A stretch of 7,180 nt of DNA from JBOGED01 sp050743625 (GCA_050743625.1 JBOGED010000442.1:1-7180); one strand, 5' to 3'. Shown: positions 1 through 6,260, counted from the first letter of the stretch. Made by a program: numbers and translations. Notes: generated by a model from the sequence alone, not told the origin.

Positions 1-652
1 GGTCCCCGAGGCGCGTGAGGTGCGCCTCGGCTTCGGCGACGGCCTGCTGGGTGGCGCCGTCCAAGCTCGCCAGCTGCTCCGACGCGGCCTGAGCGAGCGC
101 GGCGCAGGTCGCCGCTCGTTGGTTCGCCGCCTGGGCCATCCGCCGGTAGACGTCGAGGTCGAGCAGGCGGACGAGCAGCTCCTGACGGCCTTTCGGCGTG
201 TCGCGCAGGAACCGGGCGAAGTCGCCCTGGGGCAGGACGACGCACGTGGTGAACTGGTCGAACGTCAAGCCCACCAGCTCGGTGACCGCCTTGGTGACTC
301 CCTCGGCGTCACCGGCGATCACCTCGCCGGCATGCTCGAGCCTCGCCTCGGCGGTGCTCGCGCCCTGGCCGCTGCGGCGCACCACCCGGGAGGCCGTGTA
401 CGCGCGGCCGTCGATCGTGAAATCGAAGCGGACGCGGGCCTCACGCTTGCCGACGCTGATCACGGGCGCGACGGCGCGCTTGTCCAGGCGCGGGACGCTG
501 CCGTACAACGCGAAGCACAACGCGTCGATGATCGAGGTCTTCCCCGCCCCGGTCGGCCCGACCAGCGCGAACAGGTCCGCGTCCGCGAAGTCCACCATCT
601 CGGCGTCACGGAATGCGGTAAACCCGCTGAGCTCAAGCTTGGTTGGCCGCAT
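1..652 (-). CDS. sbcC: SbcC nuclease subunit (Rad50-like ATPase), N-terminal part
   Basis: Partial gene: the ATG is at 652-650 and 217 codons are visible before the left edge, so the C-terminus is missing. SbcC is the SMC/Rad50-type ATPase of the SbcCD complex, which opens hairpins and trims DNA ends in the cytoplasm. The start of the ABC ATPase head is clear: Walker A GPTGAGKT at residues 32-39, followed by IIDALCFALYG, and the Q-loop LPQGDFARFL with Gln142. From about residue 155 the chain becomes Ala/Glu/Gln-rich and helical, as expected where the coiled coil begins. The start codon overlaps the end of sbcD by 20 nt, so the two are translationally coupled in one operon. The first residues (MRPTKLELSGFTAF) match the usual SbcC start. 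The Walker B and signature motifs would lie outside the window. Confidence 0.93.
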   Translation of the reverse strand, partial: MRPTKLELSGFTAFRDAEMVDFADADLFALVGPTGAGKTSIIDALCFALYGSVPRLDKRAVAPVISVGKREARVRFDFTIDGRAYTASRVVRRSGQGASTAEARLEHAGEVIAGDAEGVTKAVTELVGLTFDQFTTCVVLPQGDFARFLRDTPKGRQELLVRLLDLDVYRRMAQAANQRAATCAALAQAASEQLASLDGATQQAVAEAEAHLTRLGD

Positions 653-1790
653 ACGCCTCGTCCAGCAGCTCGGCGAACAACCCGCTCACGCGCTCGTCCT
701 CGGCGCCTTGCTCGGCCAGGTACTCGGCGAACAGCTCGTGGGGTGAGCGGCCGAGCCGCTGGGGACGCGCTTCCCCCCGCGTGTCGCGGTCTGGAGCCTC
801 GACCCGGACCTCTACGGCGTCCGGGAACAGGGCGCGCACCTCGTCGGCCAACCCGGCGCGAGCGGGGCCGCGGACGACCACGCGCAGGTGGTCCTCACTC
901 GTGGTGCCCGCTTGCCGCGCCAACTCGTCGAGCGTGCCTGTCAGCGTACAGAGGCGAAGTCCCGCTTTGAGGCGTACCGGACGGATCTCGGCGGGAATAC
1001 CCGGCGCGGCGTCCACGAGCATCACGACCTTGTCGTCCGCGGCCTCGCCGAAGTCGAGCTGCAACGGGGAGCCGCTGTAGTGCACGGGGCAGGCGCCCGG
1101 GATCTGCTGGGACCGATGCAGGTGGCCGAGGGCGACGTAGTGGGCCGAGGCGGGGAACGCGTGGGGCGATACGGCGTAGTCGAAGATCGTGTGGGCCTCG
1201 CGCTCACCCCCGCCGACCACCCCGCCGGCCACCATGAGATGCGCGACCACGAGGTTCACCGTTTCAGCCGAGAACCCCCCACACAGATGCCCGATCAGCC
1301 GGCGGGCCCGGTCGTCGTAGCACTGCGCGTGTTGGTCCGCCCCCAGCCCCATCAGCTCGTCGGCGCGGACGATATACCGCCGCGACAAAAATGGGACGAG
1401 CGCGATCCGCGCGACCTCACCCCTTTTCGTGCGGACCGTGAGCATCCCGCCCTGGTCCGCCGCCTGCACCAGCGCCCCCGCGTGGATCCCGTGAGTGGCC
1501 AGCAGCGGCGCGACCGCGGCTAGCCTTTGGCCGTGGTCATGGTTCCCCGCGATGACCACCACCTGGGCGCCGGTCGCCGCCAGGTCGAGCAAGGCCCGGT
1601 AGACAATCCGCTCGGCGTCAGGCGATGGCGCGGCCATATCGAACTGGTCGCCCGCCACGAGCACCAGGTCGACGTCCTCGGTCTCGGCGACCTGGGCGAT
1701 CTCCGCGAGCACCGCCTCGTGTTCCCCCGCCCGGCTACGACCCCTGATCGTCCGCCCGACGTGCCAGTCCGCTGTGTGGAGAATGCGCAC
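633..1790 (-). CDS. sbcD: SbcD exonuclease (Mre11-like)
   Basis: SbcD is the metal-dependent phosphoesterase of the SbcCD nuclease, giving 3'-5' exonuclease and hairpin endonuclease activity on palindromic or blocked DNA ends. The calcineurin-like motifs are all visible, numbered from the GTG at 1790: ADWHVG with Asp8 and His10, GDQFD at 47-51, GNHD at 82-85, VAH with His184, and GHLH at 222-225. Length is 385 aa, normal for the family. The frame stays open to a GTG at 1838, but the family almost always starts with MRILHTxDWH, which corresponds to the GTG at 1790. That GTG has no Shine-Dalgarno at a usable distance, but a TATCCT hexamer sits 8 nt upstream, suggesting a leaderless mRNA. The stop overlaps sbcC by 20 nt. 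Confidence 0.95.
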   Translation of the reverse strand: MRILHTADWHVGRTIRGRSRAGEHEAVLAEIAQVAETEDVDLVLVAGDQFDMAAPSPDAERIVYRALLDLAATGAQVVVIAGNHDHGQRLAAVAPLLATHGIHAGALVQAADQGGMLTVRTKRGEVARIALVPFLSRRYIVRADELMGLGADQHAQCYDDRARRLIGHLCGGFSAETVNLVVAHLMVAGGVVGGGEREAHTIFDYAVSPHAFPASAHYVALGHLHRSQQIPGACPVHYSGSPLQLDFGEAADDKVVMLVDAAPGIPAEIRPVRLKAGLRLCTLTGTLDELARQAGTTSEDHLRVVVRGPARAGLADEVRALFPDAVEVRVEAPDRDTRGEARPQRLGRSPHELFAEYLAEQGAEDERVSGLFAELLDEAYAANQA

Positions 1791-1798
1791 AGCCGGGG

Positions 1799-1804
1799 AG
1801 GATA
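1799..1804 (-). promoter_or_regulatory. Candidate -10 element for leaderless sbcD mRNA
   Basis: On the minus strand TATCCT (a TANNNT hexamer) is followed by 8 nt and then the GTG that homology picks as the sbcD start. This is the spacing expected if transcription begins at the start codon itself. I see no convincing -35 box 16-18 nt further upstream, so this is an inference from spacing only. Confidence 0.35.
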
Positions 1805-1876
1805 ACCCTTCGCCCCGCCAACTCCCGTGAGGCCGCACCGGCCAACAGGCCGCCCGCCGCCCGGCTCAACTGCAGG

Positions 1877-1965
1877 ATTCCTCCGTATACGCGGGAAAGT
1901 TGCGGCCTAACCCGGCGACATCGGTCGACACGCGCCGTTTTCCTCCGGATCCGGAGGAAAATTGC
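1877..1965. repeat. Two-copy palindromic element, one perfect and one degenerate
   Basis: The second copy contains a perfect 24-bp palindrome at 1938-1961: half-site TTTTCCTCCGGA followed directly by its exact reverse complement, centred on GGATCC. The first copy at 1877-1903 aligns with 1939-1965 over 27 bp with 21 matches, including the shared asymmetric tail TTGC, but its dyad is imperfect. The copies are 62 bp apart. Because of the dyad, both strands can be read as the peptide FPPDPEE. There is no U-run after the stem in either direction, so it does not look like an intrinsic terminator. It lies between the dead toxin gene and the sbcD start. A REP-like dispersed repeat or a protein-binding site are both possible. 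Confidence 0.7.
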
Positions 1966-1989
1966 ACATCTCAGCTGCCTTTCCCCAGC

Positions 1990-2348
1990 TCAGGAGGCGG
2001 GGAAGGTGGCCAGCGCGTACTCGGAGATCTGCCGGTCGCAGGTCACGAGCGCGAGGCCCTCGTGTTGCGCTTGGGCGATCAGCATCCGGTCGAAGGGATC
2101 GTCGTGGCGCCTTGGGAGTGCGCCAGCGGTCAATGCGTGCTCGAGCTTGATCCCAAGCGGGGAGAAGCCGCTCGCGTCGACGGCGCCACGGAGGTCCGCG
2201 GGAGCCTCGAGCTTGCCGACTCCCATGCACTCGCGGCGCTCACGAAGACGTGGGAGGCTCGCTCGATCGACGAGATGGCATGCTCCGACAAGACGGGGGA
2301 GTCGAACAGCCACCACAGCACGACGTGTGTGTCGAGCAAGAGCCTCAC
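1990..2348 (-). pseudogene. vapC: PIN-domain toxin (VapC type), broken by an internal deletion
   Basis: The N-terminal half reads from the GTG at 2348: MRLLLDTHVVLWW, with catalytic-type Asp6, through SAASAWE ending at Glu43. The C-terminal half is in another frame from GKLEAP (2217) to the stop at 1990, and carries the PIN motifs DDPFDR and TCDRQ. In intact family members about seven residues (typically IAIKxxL) separate WE from GKL. Here only 2 nt separate the two codons, so a deletion of about 19 bp both removed residues and shifted the frame; the first frame then stops at 2130. Reconstructed length would be about 125 aa. The GTG overlaps the antitoxin stop by 4 nt (GTGA), the usual TA arrangement. 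The ribonuclease is almost certainly inactive. A sequencing error is less likely, because the fault is about 19 nt rather than one base. Confidence 0.8.
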
Positions 2349-2562
2349 TCGGTCTCGCCCCTCTCACCCCTGAACGCGGAAGCGATGTCGTCCGGAAGCT
2401 CGTCGAAATCCTCACGGATCACCACCTGATCGCGCCAAACCCCACGGATCCGGGGAGCCCGCGGCTCGAGAGCGACGAGCCGGGCAACTGGCTTTCCCGC
2501 CCGGCTGATGACGATCTCCTCTCCAGCCTCGGCGCGTTCGATCAACCGCGCTCGGCGCTCAT
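2345..2562 (-). pseudogene. Phd/YefM-type antitoxin with a damaged N-terminus
   Basis: The frame from the TTG at 2545 to the stop at 2345 reads LIERAEAGEEIVISRAGKPV and continues into an acidic tail ending FRGERGETE (66 aa), typical of Phd/YefM antitoxins paired with PIN toxins. The usual first 15 or so residues, the dimer and DNA-binding part, have no in-frame ATG or GTG; upstream codons read VWRVHERRA before a stop. Instead, a strong GGAGG followed by ATG at 2562-2560 opens a six-codon frame (MSAERG) whose TGA overlaps the TTG (TTGA). Either roughly 30 nt were lost after the original ATG, or the in-frame upstream part decayed. A shortened protein might still be made by re-initiation at the TTG. 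It lies 31 nt behind purL and 4 nt overlapped with the broken toxin. Confidence 0.7.
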
Positions 2563-2593
2563 GAACCCTCCAGACGACGTTCGCGAAGTGAGT

Positions 2594-4846
2594 TTAGCTC
2601 TCCAGCGCGTGCGGGAGGGTGCTCTCCCACAGCTCCCCGACCTCGGCAAGGCCGAGTGTGAGCAGCTCGGCGAAGTCGATTCTCGGGGTCTCGGTGACCA
2701 CGCCGAGGTGCTCGCAGCCCAAGCCGTGAGTCGCGCACCGCTGGGCGAGGCGCTCGGCGTCGCGTGGTCGGGCGCTGGCCACGACGCGGGTGGGAGACTC
2801 GCTGAACAGCCACTGGTGCGCGGGCAGGCGGTCTTGCGCGAGCAGGCGGGCGCCCAGGCCGCGGCCCAGGCAGCACTCCACGACCGCGACGAGCAGGCCG
2901 CCGGCGCTCACGTCGTGCGCGCTGCGCAGGAGCCGGTCGCGTGCGGCGTCGGCCAGCAACTGGTGGAGGCGCCGCTCCTCGTCGAGATCGACGCGCGGCG
3001 GCCGACCGGCGAGAAGGCCGTGCACCCGCCACAGGAACTCGGAGCCGCCCAGCCCCGGCCTGGTCGGCGCGCCGAGAAGGAAGATCAGGTCGCCGGGCTC
3101 GGCGAACGCCGTCCCGACCCTCATCGACACGTCGTCGAGTACCCCGAGCACGCCGATCACCGGCGTGGGGTGGACGGCGACGTCTCCCGTCTGGTTGTAG
3201 AAGCTGACGTTCCCGCCGGTAATGGGCGTGCCAAGCGTGACGCACGCCTGGGCCATGCCCTGGATGCATGAGCGGAACTGGCCCATGATCTCCGGTCTCT
3301 CCGGCGAGCCGAAGTTCAGGCAGTTCGTGGCCGCGACCGGCGTCGCGCCAACGCAGGCGACGTTCCGCGCGGCCTCGGCGACCACCAGCTTCGCGCCCTC
3401 CTCGGGGTCGAGCGCGCACCAGCGCCCGTTGCCATCCGTGGCGATCGCGATGCCCGGCTTTTCGGGTCCCGGCGCCGGCGACAGGCGCAGCACCGCCGCG
3501 TCCCCACCCGGACCCATCACCGTGTCGGCCCCGACCAGCGAGTCGTACTGCTCGTACACCCACCGAGCCGAGCCGACGCTGGGCGACGACAGCACCGCCC
3601 GCGCGGCCTCGTCGAGATCCTTCGGCGAATCCCAGGCATCGACGTCCTCGCCCGCGCGGGGATGCACCCAGTCGGCGACAGGGCGCTCGTAGGTCGGGCC
3701 CTCGTCGGCGAGCGAGGCAGCCGGCGCGTCGTGCACCACCTCGCGGTGACGGGTGAACACCAGCCGGTCTCCGGCCGTCACCTCCCCGATAGGGGTCGCG
3801 TCGATACCCCATCGCCCGCAGATCTCCAACACGGCGCCGAGCCGGTCGGGCGCGACGAGGGCGAGCATGCGCTCCTGTGACTCGGAGCACAGGATCTCCC
3901 AGGCCTCCATGCTCGGCTCGCGCAGCGGCACCCGGTCCAGGTCGACGCGCATCCCGAGCCCGGCCTTCGACGCCATCTCGGCGGTCGAGCACGCGATCCC
4001 CGCCGCGCCCATGTCCTGGATGCCTGACAGCAGATCCTCGGCGTAGAGCTGTAAGCAGGCCTCGATCAGCAGCTTGCCGGCGAACGGGTCGCCGACCTGG
4101 ACGTTCGGCCGCTTCACGTCGTCGTCCTCGGTCTCGAACGAGGCGCTGGCCAGCACCGACGCCCCTCCGATGCCGTCCCGCCCGGTGCGCTGACCGATCA
4201 GCACGGCGACGTCGCCGGGCCGCTCGGCCTTGGCGAGCTGGATGCGGCCGGCGTCCATGAGGCCGACGCACAGGACGTTCACCAGCGGGTTCCCCGCGTA
4301 GCAGGGGTCGAAGACCATCTCGCCGCCCACGGTCGCCACGCCGATCGAGTTGCCGTAGTGGCCGATCCCGCGGACCACCCCGTCCACGATCCAGCGTGTG
4401 CGCTGGTCGCCAGGGTCACCGAACCGCAGCGGGTCGAGCAAGGCGATCGGCCGCGCGCCCATCGTGAGAATGTCGCGGATGATGCCGCCAACTCCTGTGG
4501 CGGCGCCCTGGAACGGCTCGACAAAGCTCGGGTGGTTGTGGCTCTCGATCTTGAAGGTGACCGCGAGCCCGCCCCCGACGTCGACGACCCCCGCGTTCTC
4601 TCCTGGGCCGACCAGGATGCGTTGGCCTGCCGTCGGCAGCTGCCTCAGGTAGATCTTGGAGGACTTGTACGAGCAGTGCTCGGACCACATCACCGAGTAG
4701 GTCCCCAGCTCGGCGGTGGACGGCTCGCGCCCGAGCGTCGCCACGATCCTTTCGTACTCGCCGTCGGTCAGGCCCAGCTCAATCGCTCGGCCACGCGGGT
4801 CGGGAGCAGGCGCGGGAACTGAGGTCACCGGCCGCAGGGTACCCAT
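2594..4846 (-). CDS. purL: Phosphoribosylformylglycinamidine synthase subunit PurL
   Basis: PurL carries out the fourth step of purine synthesis, turning FGAR, ATP and ammonia from glutamine into FGAM. At 750 aa it is the small form, which needs PurQ (glutaminase) and PurS as partners; neither is in the window. Visible motifs are MWSEHCSYKSSK at residues 53-64, with the conserved His57; FKIESHNHPS at 98-107; the ATP-site glycine loop ATGVGGIIRD at 116-125; GGNVSFYN at 544-551; SAHDVSAGG at 642-650; and FSESPTR at 681-687. The gene looks intact. The ATG at 4846 has no Shine-Dalgarno. An in-frame GTG at 4828 sits 7 nt behind TACCCT and may be the true, leaderless start, giving 744 aa. It is transcribed divergently from the 91-aa gene. 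Confidence 0.97.
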   Translation of the reverse strand: MGTLRPVTSVPAPAPDPRGRAIELGLTDGEYERIVATLGREPSTAELGTYSVMWSEHCSYKSSKIYLRQLPTAGQRILVGPGENAGVVDVGGGLAVTFKIESHNHPSFVEPFQGAATGVGGIIRDILTMGARPIALLDPLRFGDPGDQRTRWIVDGVVRGIGHYGNSIGVATVGGEMVFDPCYAGNPLVNVLCVGLMDAGRIQLAKAERPGDVAVLIGQRTGRDGIGGASVLASASFETEDDDVKRPNVQVGDPFAGKLLIEACLQLYAEDLLSGIQDMGAAGIACSTAEMASKAGLGMRVDLDRVPLREPSMEAWEILCSESQERMLALVAPDRLGAVLEICGRWGIDATPIGEVTAGDRLVFTRHREVVHDAPAASLADEGPTYERPVADWVHPRAGEDVDAWDSPKDLDEAARAVLSSPSVGSARWVYEQYDSLVGADTVMGPGGDAAVLRLSPAPGPEKPGIAIATDGNGRWCALDPEEGAKLVVAEAARNVACVGATPVAATNCLNFGSPERPEIMGQFRSCIQGMAQACVTLGTPITGGNVSFYNQTGDVAVHPTPVIGVLGVLDDVSMRVGTAFAEPGDLIFLLGAPTRPGLGGSEFLWRVHGLLAGRPPRVDLDEERRLHQLLADAARDRLLRSAHDVSAGGLLVAVVECCLGRGLGARLLAQDRLPAHQWLFSESPTRVVASARPRDAERLAQRCATHGLGCEHLGVVTETPRIDFAELLTLGLAEVGELWESTLPHALES
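4836..4841 (-). promoter_or_regulatory. Candidate -10 element for a leaderless purL start at GTG 4828
   Basis: TACCCT on the minus strand is followed by 7 nt and the GTG at 4828-4826, in frame with purL (codon 7 of the longer version). There is no Shine-Dalgarno for either start. The spacing fits a leaderless transcript, but no -35 box is evident, so confidence is low. Confidence 0.25.
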
Positions 4847-4982
4847 CAGCGCGCACGCCGCGGGCCTCGCGACTTGCCGACGACGCCGGCTGCGGCCACA
4901 CTACGCTCCATCGGCGCAAATACACTAAGCAGTGAAATAATTACTCTCCGCATCATGGCGCCGAAGAGCTAAAGGAGCCCAT
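4847..4982. promoter_or_regulatory. Divergent control region between purL and the 91-aa gene
   Basis: This 136-bp gap must hold promoters for both directions. It has an AT-rich patch (4932-4945) unlike the surroundings. On the minus strand the hexamer TAGTGT occurs twice, at 4927-4922 and 4903-4898, 24 bp apart; each fits TANNNT and could serve purL. On the plus strand TACTCT at 4942-4947 fits a -10 for the small gene, but no good -35 precedes it. AAAGGAG at 4971-4977, 5 nt before the ATG at 4983, is a strong ribosome binding site. Confidence 0.4.
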
Positions 4983-5258
4983 ATGGCGACGGTGAAGGTG
5001 ACGGTCGAGCTGGACGTCATCGACCTGAGCGAGGCACACAACGACCCCGTAACCGGTCGGCACGTCGACAACCTGCAGGGGTTACTGAAAGCCGCCGCAA
5101 ACTCCACCGGTAACGACGACTTCGATCCCGAAGAGTACGACGGGACCGCCAATCAGCCGACCCGGCGGGCGCTGCGGCGGTTCAAAGAGAAATACGACCT
5201 GCGAGACAAGTTCATTTGCGACGGCCCCGCCTGGGAGCGACTCATCGAGTTTCCGTAG
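4983..5258 (+). CDS. Small protein resembling a lone peptidoglycan-binding-like domain
   Basis: The product is 91 aa, acidic, with no signal peptide and no membrane segment. I do not recognise it as a named protein. After an N-terminal beta-like stretch (VKVTVELDVIDL, 4-15), its layout follows the PG_binding_1 pattern: VDNLQGLLKAA at about 28-38, YDG near 52-54, TRRALRRFKEKYDL at about 60-73, and ICDGPAWERLIEF at the end. Compare family patterns LQxLL, TxxAVxxFQxxxGL and DGxxGPxTWxxL. The usual extracellular context is missing, so the fold may have been reused inside the cell. The start is well supported by AAAGGAG 5 nt upstream. It lies 100 nt before the monooxygenase subunit gene on the same strand and shares its somewhat lower GC content, so the two may be linked. 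The domain call is moderate; that it is a real gene is likely. Confidence 0.7.
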   Translation: MATVKVTVELDVIDLSEAHNDPVTGRHVDNLQGLLKAAANSTGNDDFDPEEYDGTANQPTRRALRRFKEKYDLRDKFICDGPAWERLIEFP

Positions 5259-5358
5259 GATTGACACCCTTGGACAGGTATAGCCCAGTTAATCCCCCCG
5301 CCTGCATACTCTCCGATCGATCTGGATAGGTAATAGGCATCCATCAAAGGAGAGAGGC
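5259..5358 (+). promoter_or_regulatory. Leader region of the pmoC-like gene, with repeats and a strong RBS
   Basis: This 100-bp gap begins with TTGACA (5261-5266), a perfect -35 box, though no -10 sits at the ideal 17 nt. Two related direct repeats follow: TGGACAGGTATAGCC at 5271-5285 and TGGATAGGTAATAGGC at 5323-5338, 52 bp apart, about five helical turns. The second repeat lies within an inverted repeat, TGGAT 5323-5327 with ATCCA 5339-5343, next to the ribosome binding site AAAGGAGA (5346-5353, GGAG 6 nt before the ATG). GATCGATC (5315-5322) is a short palindrome. The layout suggests a regulated promoter, but no known operator is recognised. Confidence 0.4.
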
Positions 5359-6195
5359 ATGGCAAAAGTGCAGCAAGTAACGCCATCGCCCGTTCCCGAG
5401 CAAGAGCAACGGACCGGTCGAGGGCCCATCGATTGGATGGGAGGTTGGCGCACCGGCTGGGTCGCGCCGCTGATCATCCTCGGTATTACGGCCGTATATG
5501 AGGCGTATCAGTTCGCCTTCGCTTGGACAACCGGTATCGACGCCGCGAGTCGAGAGTTCTTCTATACCTGGAAGATCCCACTCGTTCTGGGACTTATCGG
5601 CATCACCGCCTTCACGCTCGGGTGGTGGGGCTGGCTGGTACGGAGCGGCAAGAAGCTTTCCCAACACATCACACACTCCGAGGAAGTGCGCCGGATCGCC
5701 GTGTTCTGGGGTCTGGTGGGCGCGGTCTCCGTGACCTTGTTCGTAGAGGCCAGCTTCTGGCCCAACTACGACGGTGCGTGGCACCAGACCGCGGTTCGTG
5801 ACACGGCGTTCACGCCCGCGCACATCCCGATGTTCTACCTGTTCTTCCCGATGGGTATCACGATGACCATCGGGACGTACCTCTATGGCCGTACACGGTT
5901 GCCCAAGGTGTACGGCGCCGACAAAGGCTTCCCCTGGTCCTTCGCGCTGCTGATCGCGGCGTCCGTGACCGAGATGATGCAGGTCGCGATGAACGAGTGG
6001 GGCCACAGCCTGTGGATCACCGAGGAGATCTTCGCGGTCCCGTTCCACTGGCCGTTCGTCCTGTATGGCTGGTTAGCCGGTGGCATCTTCGCCCTCTGGG
6101 CCGAGACGCTGGTCCGGTTGCTCGCCGTCGAAGGCGAGATCGAAGCCGAGGAGACGGCGCCGGCGCAGTCCAGCGCCGCTGCATCGTCCACCTAA
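5359..6195 (+). CDS. pmoC: Copper membrane monooxygenase subunit C (PmoC/AmoC/BmoC type)
   Basis: Subunit C of the CuMMO family, whose complexes oxidise methane, ammonia or short alkanes in the membrane. Length is 278 aa, close to the 260-290 aa of known members. About six membrane segments are visible (roughly 33-56, 72-93, 113-134, 153-176, 190-211, 230-256), with a soluble N-terminus and an acidic Glu/Ala-rich tail. The family core is plain: DGAWHQTAVRDTAFTPAH at 138-155 and NEWGHSLW at 212-219. The two copper sites of Methylococcus PmoC, Asp156/His160/His173 and Asn227/His231/His245, are matched with identical spacing by Asp138/His142/His155 and Asn212/His216/His230. The substrate cannot be told from this subunit; actinobacterial relatives (Nocardioides, Mycobacterium) oxidise short hydrocarbons. 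No A or B subunit gene is nearby and a terminator follows directly. The start is fixed by AAAGGAGA upstream. Confidence 0.92.
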   Translation: MAKVQQVTPSPVPEQEQRTGRGPIDWMGGWRTGWVAPLIILGITAVYEAYQFAFAWTTGIDAASREFFYTWKIPLVLGLIGITAFTLGWWGWLVRSGKKLSQHITHSEEVRRIAVFWGLVGAVSVTLFVEASFWPNYDGAWHQTAVRDTAFTPAHIPMFYLFFPMGITMTIGTYLYGRTRLPKVYGADKGFPWSFALLIAASVTEMMQVAMNEWGHSLWITEEIFAVPFHWPFVLYGWLAGGIFALWAETLVRLLAVEGEIEAEETAPAQSSAAASST

Positions 6196-6205
6196 CCGTT
6201 CCTCT

Positions 6206-6244
6206 GTCAGCGCCCCGCCTTCTAAGGTGGGGCGCTGACTTTTT
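6206..6244 (+). terminator. Strong intrinsic terminator after the pmoC-like gene
   Basis: GTCAGCGCCCC (6206-6216) pairs perfectly with GGGGCGCTGAC (6229-6239). The stem continues through a G-U and four further pairs into the loop TCTA, and is followed by TTTTT (6240-6244). It begins 10 nt after the stop codon, so transcription of the monooxygenase gene should end here. Confidence 0.92.
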
Positions 6245-6248
6245 GCGC

Positions 6249-6254
6249 TAGATT
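6249..6254 (+). promoter_or_regulatory. Candidate -10 element for a leaderless downstream mRNA
   Basis: TAGATT (TANNNT) is followed by GCCGCC and then the ATG at 6261. No Shine-Dalgarno is present. A 6-nt gap places the transcription start at or beside the ATG, as in leaderless actinobacterial mRNAs. The -35 position would fall inside the terminator stem of the upstream gene and shows no consensus. Confidence 0.45.
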
Positions 6255-6260
6255 GCCGCC

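Noticed and set aside
20..970. Long plus-strand open frame of 316 codons
   Set aside because: It lies opposite sbcC and the end of sbcD, is Arg/Gly/Ala-rich without motifs, and is the mirror of high-GC coding sequence.
1938..1961. Palindrome as an intrinsic terminator for the toxin gene
   Set aside because: The stem is not followed by a U-run; reading leftward it ends in AAAA and then GC-rich sequence.
1907..2230. Minus-strand open frame of 107 codons that runs through the palindrome
   Set aside because: Most of it is an off-frame reading of the toxin remnant, and the FPPDPEE peptide arises on both strands simply because the DNA is a palindrome.
2006..3271. Plus-strand open frame of 421 codons
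   Set aside because: It is antisense to the TA remnant and purL, shows no recognisable domain, and has the composition of a shadow frame.
2559..4271. Minus-strand open frame of 570 codons
   Set aside because: It runs inside purL in another frame and is an Arg-rich low-complexity product of GC bias; purL has all its family motifs.
4955..4972. Five-codon frame MAPKS whose stop overlaps the RBS of the 91-aa gene
   Set aside because: It has no ribosome binding site or clear -10 of its own; a frame this short is easily due to chance.
5344..6048. Minus-strand open frame of 234 codons opposite the pmoC-like gene
   Set aside because: The plus strand encodes a protein with all CuMMO copper ligands; the antisense product has no motifs.
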